A DNA stretch of 64,000 nucleotides from Lunularia cruciata (Eukaryota > Streptophyta > Marchantiopsida > Lunulariales > Lunulariaceae), in assembly GCA_948567375.1 (NCBI GenBank), contig OX419761.1, positions 9,116,501-9,180,500 on the forward strand, read 5' to 3'. A program made the translations under genes and the position numbers. A model generated the notes under the pieces. The model had not been told where the DNA came from, searched no databases, and saw only the letters and a list, made by a program, of their open reading frames with translations. Shown here one piece after another: positions 11,743-22,201 of this stretch. Every line of letters begins with the position of its first letter. Within the stretch, counting starts at the first letter, position 1.

Positions 11743-12786
11743 GTGGGCCAACCCAAGGAACCTTGGGTTAAGGCCATTAGCAATCCCGTCACCATTTTGA
11801 AACGTCCCAAAGTAAAAAGGGGACATGGAGAAACTTCAAACCCAAAGCCAAAGGCAAAGACGGTCAAATTGGGAGGAGTACCCCAATACAATATTGTAGC
11901 GGATTTGGCAGCCACAAATGCCAACGTTACATTCAAGCAATTGTGGGAAGACAACAAGTTGTACAAGAAGCAGCTGAATTTGGCCCTTAAGAAGGTAAGG
12001 TCGATGTCAAAGAAGGACATGCCCGCTATCTATCGTATTGAACAAGAAGATCTGGGATCTCCCAAGGTTGACGCGGAGATTGCAGGGTGCATGATCACAT
12101 CGATACCCATTGATTCGGGATCCGGTGTGAATGTCATGACCAAGGACATTGCAAATCAACTTGGGTATCATACGTTTGAGCCAACACCTCAAGTTTTGAA
12201 ATTTGTAGACCAAACCAAGAGACGGCCTTTGGGCATGCTATCAAACATTACCACGATCATTGGAGGGATGTCCTTCAAGTTGAATTACATTGTGTTGCAA
12301 GCAATGACAAAGACTGGTTACCCTCTGTTGATCGGAAGACCCTGGTTGTACAGTGCCCAAGTTGTGGTGGATTGGCATCAACGAAAGTTAAGATTCAAGG
12401 ACATTTTGTCTGAAGATCAGAAGCTGGTGACTATGAGTTGGACAAAAGTTCCCCATCTCGGAGAAATGAGTTTGTCAGAAGAGGAGGACAAATCTGAAGA
12501 CTCATCGTCTTCATCCTCAGACAAATCTGAAGACAAAGTCCAAGTTAACTATTTGGAATGCTACGAGGTGGATGTCGAAGACGAAGATCCATATGACATC
12601 GCCTCGGGTGAACCTAACTTGGAGGAAGGGGGTTTGATGGCAGCTCGCCTCGGGTTAAGCCGAGCAACCCATGTTGAAGGAGTCATCAACCCCGATGACT
12701 GTCAAGAGGTTGTCTTGACTGAAGGTAAAATTTTAAAATTTCAAAGACAGTCACTTTGGAGGAGTTGGCATACTACACTACCCTGC
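11743..12786 (+). pseudogene. Protease of element 2 and following linker
   Basis: Aspartic protease with active site IDSGSGVNVM near 12109-12140 and the closing LLIGRPWLY near 12327-12354, followed by an acidic Ser/Glu-rich linker (12460-12640). The frame ends at about 12790, but coding-like sequence (VSRAYEVAHKTK) resumes in another frame up to about 12944, where an LTR fragment interrupts pol. The basic segment 11436-11771 upstream is the gag-protease spacer. Confidence 0.85.
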
Positions 12787-13023
12787 TTATAGAATTCTAG
12801 GATGTATTCGTTTGGTCTATTGATCAAATGTCGGGTATTCCACAAGAATTTGGGGAACACCAGATTGATCTGGTTGAATGTAACAATATGGAGTTTAACG
12901 ACAAAGTTAGTCGGGCTTACGAAGTAGCACATAAGACAAAGTAGCCTAGAATATTCCATAAGTATCTAGGAAGCTTCTTGGGAAGCTTCCCGGTTAGCTT
13001 AGCTTGCATCTTAAGTAAGTAGC

Positions 13024-13050
13024 TTCTAGAAAGAAGCTTCTAGAAGCTTC
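13024..13050 (+). promoter_or_regulatory. Perfect heat shock element cluster
   Basis: TTC at 13024, GAA at 13029, then GAA 13033, TTC 13038, GAA 13043 and TTC 13048 with the canonical 2-base spacing. Further GAA..TTC pairs lie at 12970-12989, 13083-13113 and 13151-13172. Known consensus: alternating nGAAn repeats bound by trimeric heat shock factor. Function here is inferred. Confidence 0.7.
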
Positions 13051-13192
13051 CAACTAGCTTAGCTTGCACGCTAAGTAGGCGGCTTCTAGAAGGAAGCTTC
13101 TTGAGAAGCTTTCTAGTTAACTTGGCTTGCACTCTAAGAAAGCGGCTTGAGGAAGCTTCTTGAGAAGCTTCTCAAGGGCCTTGTATGCTACC

Positions 13193-13200
13193 TATAAATA
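13193..13200 (+). promoter_or_regulatory. TATA box of the nested LTR
   Basis: TATAAATA 21 bases after the last heat shock pair (13172). The corresponding sites in the two other copies (about 24525 and 28935) are degenerate. Confidence 0.6.
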
Positions 13201-13316
13201 CCAAAGCCAAAGCTCATGCTAGGCATTCGGAGTTTTCCCTCATTCAAGTGTCCCAATGTGAGTTTCCATTCTCCTATTTCTCTCCTAGGATTCAATCTTT
13301 TACATTGAAGGTGCGG

Positions 13317-14177
13317 TTCCGGTTCGGAAGAGACAATACCGCCTAAACCCGAAGTACTTGCTTTTGGTGAAAGATGAAATCAACAAGTACTTAGGGGCCG
13401 GAATCATCTTCCTTGTCTTAAGCAGTGAATGGGTCTCCCCTATTGTCATTGTCCCAAAGAAGAAAACAGGGAAGATCCAAGTGTGCCAAGACTTCCGTAA
13501 GTTGAACGCAATCACAAGGAAGGATCATCATCCCTTGCCTTTTATCGATACAATTTTAGATCAAGTAGCAAGTCATCCTTGTTATAGCTTTCTTGATGGA
13601 TTTTCAAGGTACAATCAAGTATCCATTTGAGAAGAGGACAAAGATAAAACCACATTCACAACCGATTGGGGCACTTTTGCTTACAATCAAATGCCCTTTG
13701 GGTTGTGTAATGCTCCCGCTACTTTCCAGCGGATGATGAATTCAATCTTCAAAGATTTCTTGCACAAATTTGTGGAAGTCTTCATTGATGATTTTTTTGT
13801 GTTTGGGCGAAGAGATGTACATTTAGATTACCTTTGCTAAACTTTTGAAAGGTGTCATTTTGCTGGCTTATCATTACACTCAGAGAAATGCTTCTTTGCA
13901 ATGAAGGAGGGAATTCTTTTGGGGCATCAGGTGTCAAGCCGAGGTATTGAAGTCGATGTTGAGAAGGTTAAAGTAATTATAGCTTTGGAATCCCCGAAGA
14001 ATATCCAAGAGCTGAGAGCCTTCTTGGGACATATCGGATACTATAGACGCTTTGTGTCAAATTATGCGGTGCTTGCTGCACCCCTTACAAAGCTTCTGAA
14101 GAAATCCGAAGACTATCTGTGGGAAGCAAATCAAGAAGAAGCTTTCTAGGTGTTGAAGAAGAAGTTGGTTGAAGCAC
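13317..14177 (+). pseudogene. Reverse transcriptase of element 2
   Basis: RT continues right after the nested LTR. Visible blocks: WVSPIVIVPKKKTGK, CQDFRKLNAI, HHPLPFIDTILDQV, FLDGFSRYNQV, MPFGLCNAPATFQR (13690-13731), and the catalytic FIDDFFVFG (about 13783-13810), which keeps both aspartates. A TGA at 13628-13630 and a TAA near 13838 interrupt it; the thumb/connection RAFLGHIGYYRRFV follows at 14017-14060. The mitochondrial insertion begins about 14190. Confidence 0.9.
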
Positions 14178-14189
14178 TAGTTATGAGGG

Positions 14190-14352
14190 CCTGGCCCGAA
14201 ATGCACTGTTCTTGCCTATGTTTTTCAAAAAGCACGTTGGGCCAGCGTGTTTTCCAGGAGCGCAATAACAACCCCGCTTCGTTAGGAGGGAGGTATATGT
14301 CTTCCACATGGGAGATGGGTACCGACCCTACCAAAGGAATTGACGAGGGCCT

Positions 14353-14385
<33 letters not shown>

Positions 14386-15146
14386 TCAACGCGCAAAACC
14401 TTACTAGCCCTTGACATATGAATAAGTGTGCTTGTCCTTCACCGCAGTACGAGCGTTTCGTTCTGGTTCTCAGGGATGCTCCTTTCTCCCCACAAAAATC
14501 CTCTAAAAAGTCATTATTGGAAGCCGTGGCAAATTCAAAAAAGTCAACCGCCATGAAAATACGGTCTTAGTATTTCCAAAAGAAAGAAATAGAGAGAAAT
14601 CCGTCGCAATATTTTGTCAATTTGATAGGGGAACCCGCAGTGATTGTGAAGCTTTTAGTACTAGATGGTATGAGATAAAAAAGTGATAAATTACTAGACT
14701 ATTGGCTTTACAATTTCTGCAAACTTCTTTGCCTTTATGAAAGAAGGGCCCTATGAAATCAGATTTGTTTTACTGTTAGAAATCCAGTCGCGGTCCCCCT
14801 GCGGGCAGGCGGTTACCTTAATGGCGTTCCCCGACAAGTTAGGACTTATAGTTCCTAAAAAATTTGAGACTTTGGGAACAAAATAAACCACTCCAAGCCC
14901 CCAATGTTGCGTAAGCCGAGGCTACCCACGGCACGTTGAAAGTAGCGAGTTGACTGAATCTGAGCGTAAACGCGCTCATTCTGAATCCACTTCAGCTCCT
15001 GTCCAGGATGTACCACAACTAAAGGGAGAAGGGCTACCAAGCCCCTGGCTTAGAAATGGTTACGCGCTTCATTTGTAGCTTAGCACCAAGGCTCGTACGT
15101 ATCCTATAAAAGCTGTTACAATCATTAATAAATACCGATAGGGTGC
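14190..15146. other. Mitochondrial DNA insertion (NUMT) in element 2 pol
   Basis: RNase H coding stops at about 14190 and resumes at about 15147; the segment between has a different, more GC-rich character and no retroelement content. It includes a piece of organellar small-subunit rRNA (14328-14432) whose sequence follows the plant mitochondrial rather than plastid version (GCAAAACCTTAC and AGCCCTTGACATATG). The remainder (14440-15146) I assign to the same insertion by continuity; I do not recognise genes in it. Edges are placed where the pol frame breaks, within about 10 bases. Confidence 0.8.
14328..14432 (+). pseudogene. rrn18: Mitochondrial rrn18 fragment
   Basis: Contains the universal SSU rRNA core AAAGGAATTGACG, GCACAAGCGGTGGAGCATG and GGTTTAATTCGA, then mitochondrial-type GCGCAAAACCTTAC. 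About 105 bases of a gene near 1.9 kb, with several changes from the usual sequence (for example GACGAGGG for GACGGGGG). A nuclear pseudo-fragment, not a functional rRNA. Confidence 0.85.
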
Positions 15147-15762
15147 CCCAAATTGGGACGTCCCTTTTCATGTATACGTGGATACTTCATCCATGGCCAT
15201 CAGAGTCATCTTAAGTCAGAAGGATGAGAAGAAGAAGGACTACCTGGTGTATTATGCCAACCGACAACTTTTGGTTTCTGAAAAGAACTATTTGACAACT
15301 GAAAGAGAAGCACTCGGAATGGTATATGCCTGCAATAAATTTTGCCACTACCTGCTGGGATACAAGTTTGTCTTCTATGTTGACCATTACGCATTGCAAC
15401 ATTTGGTCAAGAAGGTAGATTTGTCCGAGCAAATTGCAAGATGGATCTTGTTGTTACAAGAATTCACATATAATGTACAAGTAAGGAAGGGAGCTCCACA
15501 TTCAAATGTGGACTTCCTGTCCAGGTTAGAAACTCAAGACCAGGAGTGGGAAATTGACGATCGGTTCCTTGACGAAGAGTTATATCAGTTAATAGCAATG
15601 CAAAGTACAAGGTGTGCAACAGAATATCATTATCTGCATACTCTCCATTGTCTTGATGGGATGGACCCGGAGCATAGGGCAGTCTTTCTCAGGAAAATGG
15701 GGCCGTACCAACTCAAACACAACATTCTATTCAAGATGGGCAAAGATGAAGTACTTCGGTGA
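15147..15762 (+). pseudogene. RNase H of element 2
   Basis: Resumes at the point where the mitochondrial insertion ends. The catalytic residues are visible: Asp in YVDTSS (about 15173), Glu in TEREALGMVYAC (15300-15330) and Asp in YVDHYALQHL (15380-15410); the tail has HSNVDFLSRL. This part is open to 15762 and better kept than the RT. It leads directly into the integrase. Confidence 0.88.
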
Positions 15763-16880
15763 TGCTTGGAGTCATACGAAGTAGGAGGAGTGATTGAATC
15801 TTTACACTCTGAAGCATCGGGAGGACACTATGCTCTGAAGAATATTGTAAAGAAGATTCTTTTGGTGGGGTACTGGTGACCTACAATGTACAAAGACGTG
15901 CATGCTCATATCCAAAGTTGTGATGCTTGTCAAAGAACAAGGAAGCCGATGGCTACTTCTCAATGGCCTTTGAGACCAATTTTGCCTTAGGCCCCATTTG
16001 AGAAATGGGGGATTGATTTTGTGGTTCCTATTCAACCAGTGACCCGAGTCACAAGAAAGCGATACATTTTGGTTTGCATTGACTATGCTACCAAGATGGT
16101 CAAAGCTAAAGCAACTTGCAGAGATGATGCCGAAACTGTGGCGGAATTTTTCTTTCAAAACATCATCTCCCGATATGGGTGTCCTTTGGAATTGGTCAAT
16201 GACCAAGGGACACATTTTTTGAACTCTGTAATGGAGGCATTAACCAAGTACTTTTAGATTAAACATTGGAAAACGACTCCTTATAACCCAAAAGCAAATG
16301 GCTTAACAAAAAAGGCGAATGGGTTACTTAGCAAAAATTTTGAATAAGGTGATAGTCAATTATGCTTATGACTGGGATACAAAATTACCAGCCGCGTTGT
16401 GAGCAAATCAAACGACAAAAAAGATTACAACCAAGCAAACTCCATACTTCTTGACATATGGCTTGCATCCCATACTACCAATTGAATTTGAAGTACCGAC
16501 ATATCGGATTCTTTGCGAAGAACAACTGTTAGAGGAAGAAAGCCAGGATCTTCGGATCCATCAACTTATGTGGTTAGAAGAGAAAAGAGACAATGCAATG
16601 CACACCACAAAGGAAGTAAAAGCACAGAGGAAAGTCAAGCATGATAAGCATATCAAGCCTGTGGCTGTACGTGAAGGAGATTTGGTTTTGTTATATGACA
16701 ATCGCCAAATATTTTTTCTCGGCAAGTTGCATTTGAGATGGATGGGGCCCTATCCAGTCCTTCATCTTTATGAAAATGGGTCCATGCAGCTTGTAGACCT
16801 GGAGTGCAATCCTTTTGCCACTCAAGTAAACGGGTGGAGAGTTTTGAGATATTGGACCATAGACTCAGAAGTCTCTAAGA
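15763..16880 (+). pseudogene. Integrase of element 2
   Basis: HHCC domain at about 15808-15940 (H of LHSEA, H of GGHYA, then CDAC). Core: WGIDFV near 16008-16022, VNDQGTHF near 16195-16220. The third acidic residue is lost: the motif reads GLTKKAN near 16300 where a Glu is expected. Stops at 15878-15880, 15988-15990, 16256-16258 and one frameshift break it. The C-terminal part (16451 onward) is open again with VREGDLVLLYDNR and the HLRWMGPYPV block. This last frame has no stop before 17434 and runs on into the U3 ORF. Confidence 0.88.
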
Positions 16881-17057
16881 TAATTGCGCAAGGGAAATTG
16901 ACTATGTCAAGTAGATATCTTGTTCCTCTGAGTAGTCATCCTACAGTGATGTGTGTCAAGAAGTCAATTGAGAGTGAAATTTTCCAAAATCCAAAAAGGG
17001 TTAGAATGTTGCATCCAAGAGAAGGAATAGTCTTCCAGTGCCAAAGAACGAGAGAGA

Positions 17058-19400
17058 AAATTGTAGCAAAGAAGGTCAAGAACGCCCTCGCAGTAAGGAG
17101 CTTTGCTATTTGGAGGTTAGATGTCATAGCAAGGATCAAAGTCTTGAATAGACTTTGTATTACCTTTTTAGTTAGGAATTTCAATTTCCTAGGAGTCATG
17201 GTAGAAATAGCTGCCAATAATTGTGTGGAAGGTCCTAAAGTCAAGGGGAAGAGAGGAAATCTGGCTCAATGGACTGAGTCGGATTGGAGGTTAGTGTTGG
17301 GAAAGGAAGCAGGAGAGCCAACGGGAATCACCTTCTATCAGAAGTGTGAGGCTGTAGAGGAGACTGTGGAAATTTGCAATTCCTTCTTTGCTTCATGTAC
17401 TACTAATGGTTACAAGGTATTAAGACCCGATTAAGCAAAGCATCATAGGAGCAATAATGGCAATGTTCAAACCTGAACAAACAACATACGTGAACATGCA
17501 GCAGTCGGTCTTCTTCCACCTGATGTTTGCAGGAGTAAAGGTGAATTGGGCAAAGTGTTTCCACCAGCGAACAAGGCAAATGGTTGTCAATTGGAGAACA
17601 AATTTGCCTCCACACTATTTTGCACCATTTGCAGCGCATTTCTACTTTGGGTTGAATTTGCTGACAGCGGAGGAGAGGCATTGCATGGTGTTACATTTTC
17701 ATCTTGATTTGAGACAAGAAGCAAATGAAGAAGAACATCACTACATGGCACACCTATGAGCTAGTGATGACCATTTCTTTAAAATGGGACAACGAGAGAT
17801 GGAAGAAGTCATAAGCCCAAAGAAGAAGAAGCGGACTCTACCCAAAGAAGTAGAGTTACCTCCAGTCCAAAGGAAGAGCCAAAGACTCACTATGCGGGGT
17901 AAGAAGGTGGTAAAAGAAGAACCTTGAGAAACTGAGTCTTAAGGGGAGACTGAGTCTAGAGGAGAAGACTCAAAAGAAGAGCAACTCACATTACAAAGTG
18001 AGGAATCCGGAAGTGAGAGTGAAGGTGAAGAGGAAGTTCAGCAAGTGGTTGAACCAGAAGGAGATGAAGATTTTCATGCAACAATTGACTATATGGAGAG
18101 AAATGCTAATCCTTGTGTAGCCCTAGTTGTGGAAGAGAAGGAGCACCCTACAGGTCCAAGTTCAGCGGGTAAGGAAGAAGGAAGCTCACTATATCACTGA
18201 AAGTATGAAGATTGAGACTTTGGAAGAAGGAGTTGGTGGAAGAAGCAAAGTACAAGATGTCGCCAAAGACAAAGAGACCTTTGGAGGAATACAATATTTA
18301 GCATATGTTGTAACGCCACTATTGGAGTTGTTGAAAGAGCAACAAAGGTAATTCTGTAGTCTAGGATGAAGGTAAAGAACAAGTTGTAGGTGGTGAAGTA
18401 TCTACTGGCTGAAGTGAAGGGATTGCAAGAACAAGTAACCCAAAGAGATGAGGAAGTTAAAGAGCTTTAGGTGGATACAATCCTGAAGAAGAAGACTTTT
18501 GAGAGGTTGCAAGAGAGTTTTGAGTCAAGAGGGAGAGAAATGCAGCGTCAAGCCAAAGAGTTGAAGGAGCAGATGATGTTGCTGACCAAGATGAAAGCAG
18601 AGGTCAATGAAGTGCACATAAAGAGTATCCATATGAAAGCAATGGCATCAATGATGGAGCAAGAGTTAGACGGTTTGAGGAAGAATGCAGCTGAGAAGGA
18701 TCACGCATGGTAGAGAGAGTTGGCGATTAGACATCAAGAAGAAGAAAGGTTAAGAGAATTTGTACAAAGTGTTGAATTACAGAGTTCTTAGTATTTGGAG
18801 GAGAAGAAGATGCTTGCTGCTGAGTATGAAGACGAGTTGAGGATGTACCGTGAAGAGTTGAGGGCAGAGTGATCTTGAGGTTATTCATCAGAATCAGTAG
18901 GAGAAGTTTTGGGAAGATTGAGAGCTATGTTGTGCACTAAGGCAAATGGAAGGTTGGAAGAAGCAAGACTACACAAGTTAAAGTTGCTTGTGCATGAAAC
19001 TTGGAAGAGGAGAGCTAAGGATGTTGATATGAACACTCTACTAATTTGATTGAGGGAGCGAGTCGGTAGAAAGATGTTGGAAGTAGGAGACAATGTCAAT
19101 CTCAGATTAGGTTTAGTGAATTCAGAGTTAGAAAGAATTAGGAGTAGTATGAAGGAGGAGAAGAAGTCCAATGTTGCAAAGGTAGGAATTCATGTATCTT
19201 CAGAGTTACCATTTGAGATATTAGAGAGGAGTGGGTTGCAAGATAAGGAAGTAGATGGATTACCCATGAGTTTAATTGCAGATCATATTGAAGATGTTGT
19301 AGAAATAGTGAAGGACTTGGGTAGAATTAGATATACCTAAAGAAGGAGAAATTATAGGAAGATCATCAAGTTTGGAAGCCGATGAAGAGATTGATATCAG
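17058..19400 (+). pseudogene. U3-encoded long ORF, copy 2
   Basis: Same architecture as copy 1. The N-terminal domain starts in the frame that runs on from integrase (AIWRLDVIARIKVL, GKRGN, WTESDWRLVLG to 17434), then shifts to 17457-17759 (TTYVNMQQSVFF, FHQRTRQMV, PFAAHFYFGLNLL). A basic patch with KKKKRTLPKEVELPPVQRKSQR (cut here by more changes) and an acidic stretch follow at 17815-18110. Coiled-coil pieces are at 18471-18713 and 18790-19030. The C-terminal part is at 19050-19340 with RKMLEVGDNVNLRLGLVNSE. Protein-level identity to copy 1 over the first 75 residues is about 70 percent by eye. It would be the 3'-most reading frame on the element's genomic RNA. Confidence 0.75.
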
Positions 19401-19528
19401 ATTGGATTAGAACCAGTTTTGAGATTTGAAGAGACAGATATGAAGAGGTGCATTGTCATTTTGGATCTCTAGGTTAGGAGAGTTGTTGTAGAATAGTATA
19501 GTTGTTAGTTAACTGTCCATTTCTTGAC

Positions 19529-19536
19529 TATTTAAG
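19529..19536 (+). promoter_or_regulatory. TATA box in 3' LTR of element 2
   Basis: TATTTAAG in the same context as 8704-8711 of the 5' LTR. Confidence 0.5.
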
Positions 19537-20211
19537 GGAAGCATTCATAGTGTTATGTTGTTCAGTATTCATAATTTTTGAAGATAGATAAAGTGAAGTG
19601 TTGTCAAGCAGTGCTCGTCACTTGAGCTTAATTTTGAGTATCAACATTGTGTTTTTGTTTGTGAGTGTATGGAGAATTTTGAAGTGCAAATCAATGTGTT
19701 TTTTGGATATTGAATTCCGCAGCCTTGATCTTCATTCTATGTGTTTGATCTTGAGTGAAGTGCAATTGGAGCAATGCCTTGATAGACCTGAGAGGAATTC
19801 TAGTGTTGGCAATATTCTGGATTTGTGAGTGCAGTGCAGTGTTGATATGAAGCAATTTAGATCAAGGAAGTTGTGCCTTCAGTGGAGGGGAAGAACACAA
19901 TTCTTAGGCAAAGTCATTTTGCAATGAAGTGCCATCTTTGGGAGAATATGAATCATCACAATCAAGATTTTTTTGGACAGAATTTGCTATGTTGTGATTA
20001 TGGGTGTGTGAATTCATGACAAGTTGTCAAGATTGTGAGCTTGCTACTCTCTTCTGGGTGTAGTTGCTACTTGAGAGATTAAAGAAGAACCCAAGAAGAA
20101 CTACATTGTTACTATTTGACTTTGTATTTGACCAATTCTGACTAGTATCTCTACAAGAACAAACTTTACTTACCTGATTGCTGCAAAAGTGATATTTGCC
20201 GGATTGTCACA

Positions 20212-22201
20212 ATGCTGTCTTGCATTTTTACTCTATTTTGCTTTTCTTTGAGAAAATAGCACAATAATGTTTTCAATGTACAAAACTTCAGCTGAATCCT
20301 ATAAAGCATAACCATCAACATGACATATCCATAGTAGAAAAACAACTAAAAGTCCACAAGAAAATTGCACTAGTCCTATATTGTTGATAAGAATAAGGAT
20401 GTGGATATGGCTAGTAGATTGTGAGATAAGAATTAGATTGGATTATTGGTCCATCAAGTGAATGTTCTTGTCATAGGATTTAATCATTATAATAGTTGTC
20501 AATGTTGACCTTCTTGAGCTTTTGTTACTAAGTATATCAGACATTTTCTTCCAAGATGACATTTATTATGAGTTGGTAACTTAAGTACAATATGTATATT
20601 TCATGCCACTAAATATTTTCTTTTAAGCAAGCTGAGATTGGAGATCCTTTGAGTCTTAGCATTCCCCTAGACATTGAATGATGATGTAGCAGATTATAAC
20701 TTAAACTTTCATGGGCCCACTTTTTGTTCAACTCAAGTTTCTTATAGTGGAAGTTCTTCCAAATGAGCTTCACATTGCTCAATTTCAATCTAATGGATCT
20801 TTGTGGCATAATTTCTAGTCAACCAAGCAAATAGCTTCTAAAATTCTTAGCCACTTGTCTACTTATATGAGAGCATCTATCAAAGTTGTTATTGTTGGAG
20901 AGAATGCAACAATTGATGCACCCATAAAGAAGAGCTCTTAGCAGGGTAGTATTTGATTATGGACAAAACTTAACATGGTTTGAGAAGAGTTAAATCAATG
21001 CATATCAATGGCACTTCTCAAGAAATATTTTTGTGGAGAAGATATTATTCAAGAGTTTACTTTACAAAAGATGGGGAAGATGAATATGGGTATCCCAATT
21101 TGAGATGGGACCCCAATCACCACAAACTTATATCATTAGTAACCATAGTATTTGATGAAGATGATGCTTGGACAAGTTGTGTGTTCTTCATGAATTGTAT
21201 AGATTAGGAGTGGCATTTTTTGTATTACTATTGATTTTAAACTATTTGGAGCATAGTAGAAGTAAATTGGATTAGTAGAATGCCTCAATTTCAGCTCTCA
21301 AAACAAAGGCAATCTATCTGAGTTGAAGATGAAGTGGATGGTGTGAGCTCACGTAGCTTCCAATTACCCATTGATATCATGAATTGCATGTCCTTCTGCA
21401 AGTAGCAACTCTGGCTAGAAATATTGTGTTTGTGATACAACCCCTCTTATCTTCTTCTTAGCTCCATTGAATGACATAACTTACATACCAAGTACTCAAC
21501 TCAAGATTTGCAAATCTACATATACAATGCACCAAATGACAGTTTTGTTCTTGGACTGGTTGACTAGCATTCAAGACAATAAGTAACTATATGTAACTCA
21601 CATAGCTCAATTGTACCAAAAAATGTCAAAAACTTCTTGCTAGAAGTAATCAAACTGTTAGAATAAACAACATCAATATTCTCTTCAAATTTGCAAAAGT
21701 TTTTAGTCATATCAACAAAAAAGACTTGATTTGTTGTTGAATATAATGAAAGGTGAAAGGACCTCAAGGAATACAAGACAAGAATTCTAAGTGACTTGAG
21801 CTTTTGGACCTTACTTGATCCATTAGTCACCCACTACTATACAAAAGACATGCTTTTGAAAGAAGTCAAAAATTACTTTTCATGCATATGTGCATTGCTA
21901 CACACCATACATTACATTGCTGTCCATGTCATACACTATAGAAGCACAGCTCATATAGAAGTCATATATAAATTCTAAAGTGCCACAATAATCAATCAAT
22001 CTATAACTCAACTCAAAATAGAAATCAATCACACTCAACTCAATCTTGCCAACAAATATACTCTAATTACTTTATCAAGCCCCATCCACTCTAGCTAAGA
22101 GACTCCAAATGATGCTCACTAGCCTCTATCCACCATAGCTAGGAACGCAAAGGCTCAACATCAAGAAGTGAGCTCTTTGGAGCTGCATTTTGAAGGTATA
22201 T
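20212..22201. other. AT-rich spacer without recognised genes
   Basis: Between the right end of element 2 and the right end of a minus-strand LTR. Open stretches at 20609-20809 (minus) and 20980-21207 (plus) show no family signature. Part of it (about 21879-22200) is a repeat shared with 59750-60000. Confidence 0.5.
21879..22200 (+). repeat. Dispersed repeat B, copy 1
   Basis: Similar to 59750-60000: shared blocks include ctatagaagcaca, ctcatata and aaagtgccacaataat, then a block with ccactctagc and a final block with gctctttggagct versus gctattcaaagct. Nature unknown; both copies end just before an LTR terminus (22202 and 60014). Confidence 0.55.

Larger units (their letters stand above)
12945..13304 (+). 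repeat. Nested LTR fragment with heat shock element array
   Basis: Matches the 3' two thirds of the chromovirus LTRs at 24201-24647 and 28537-29057, ending with the same TTTTACA (13298-13304). The first 150-180 bases are absent. It is made of about 60-bp modules (starting near 12966, 13021, 13081 and 13143), each carrying GAAGCTTC-type inverted pentamers. The module at 13033-13050 reads GAAGCTTCTAGAAGCTTC, four perfect alternating nGAAn/nTTCn units. A TATAAATA box lies at 13193-13200. No internal region or second LTR is present, so it behaves as a truncated solo LTR inside element 2 pol. Confidence 0.8.
5858..20211 (+). mobile_element. Large Ty3/gypsy element 2 with ORF-bearing LTRs
   Basis: A 14 kb composite retrotransposon. 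Direct repeats above 3 kb (about 5858-9382 and about 16950-20211) flank gag, protease, RT, RNase H and integrase. The right end of both repeats is sharp: both read ttgtcaca at their ends (9382 and 20211), and the left one is followed by a primer site. The left ends of the LTRs are not certain; TGTAACAACC at 5858 and TGTGTCAAG at about 16950 are my best guesses, with clear similarity only from about 6177 and 17058. Domain order and the lack of a chromodomain place it in the OTA branch of Ty3/gypsy. It has itself been invaded by an LTR fragment and mitochondrial DNA. Confidence 0.85.
16950..20211 (+). repeat. 3' LTR of element 2 (left limit approximate)
   Basis: Direct repeat of the 5' LTR. Similarity is obvious from about 17058 and continues to the shared ttgtcaca end at 20204-20211. 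It carries U3 ORF copy 2, a TATA box (19529-19536) and R/U5. I see no clear polypurine tract before it, so the left boundary is a guess. Confidence 0.7.

Noticed and set aside
14328-14432. Functional rRNA gene
   Set aside because: Only about 105 bases of SSU rRNA with substitutions in universal positions, embedded in a retrotransposon.
16451-19400. Envelope-like gene (Athila style) after pol
   Set aside because: No signal peptide or membrane segment; the region repeats upstream of gag and is therefore part of the LTR.
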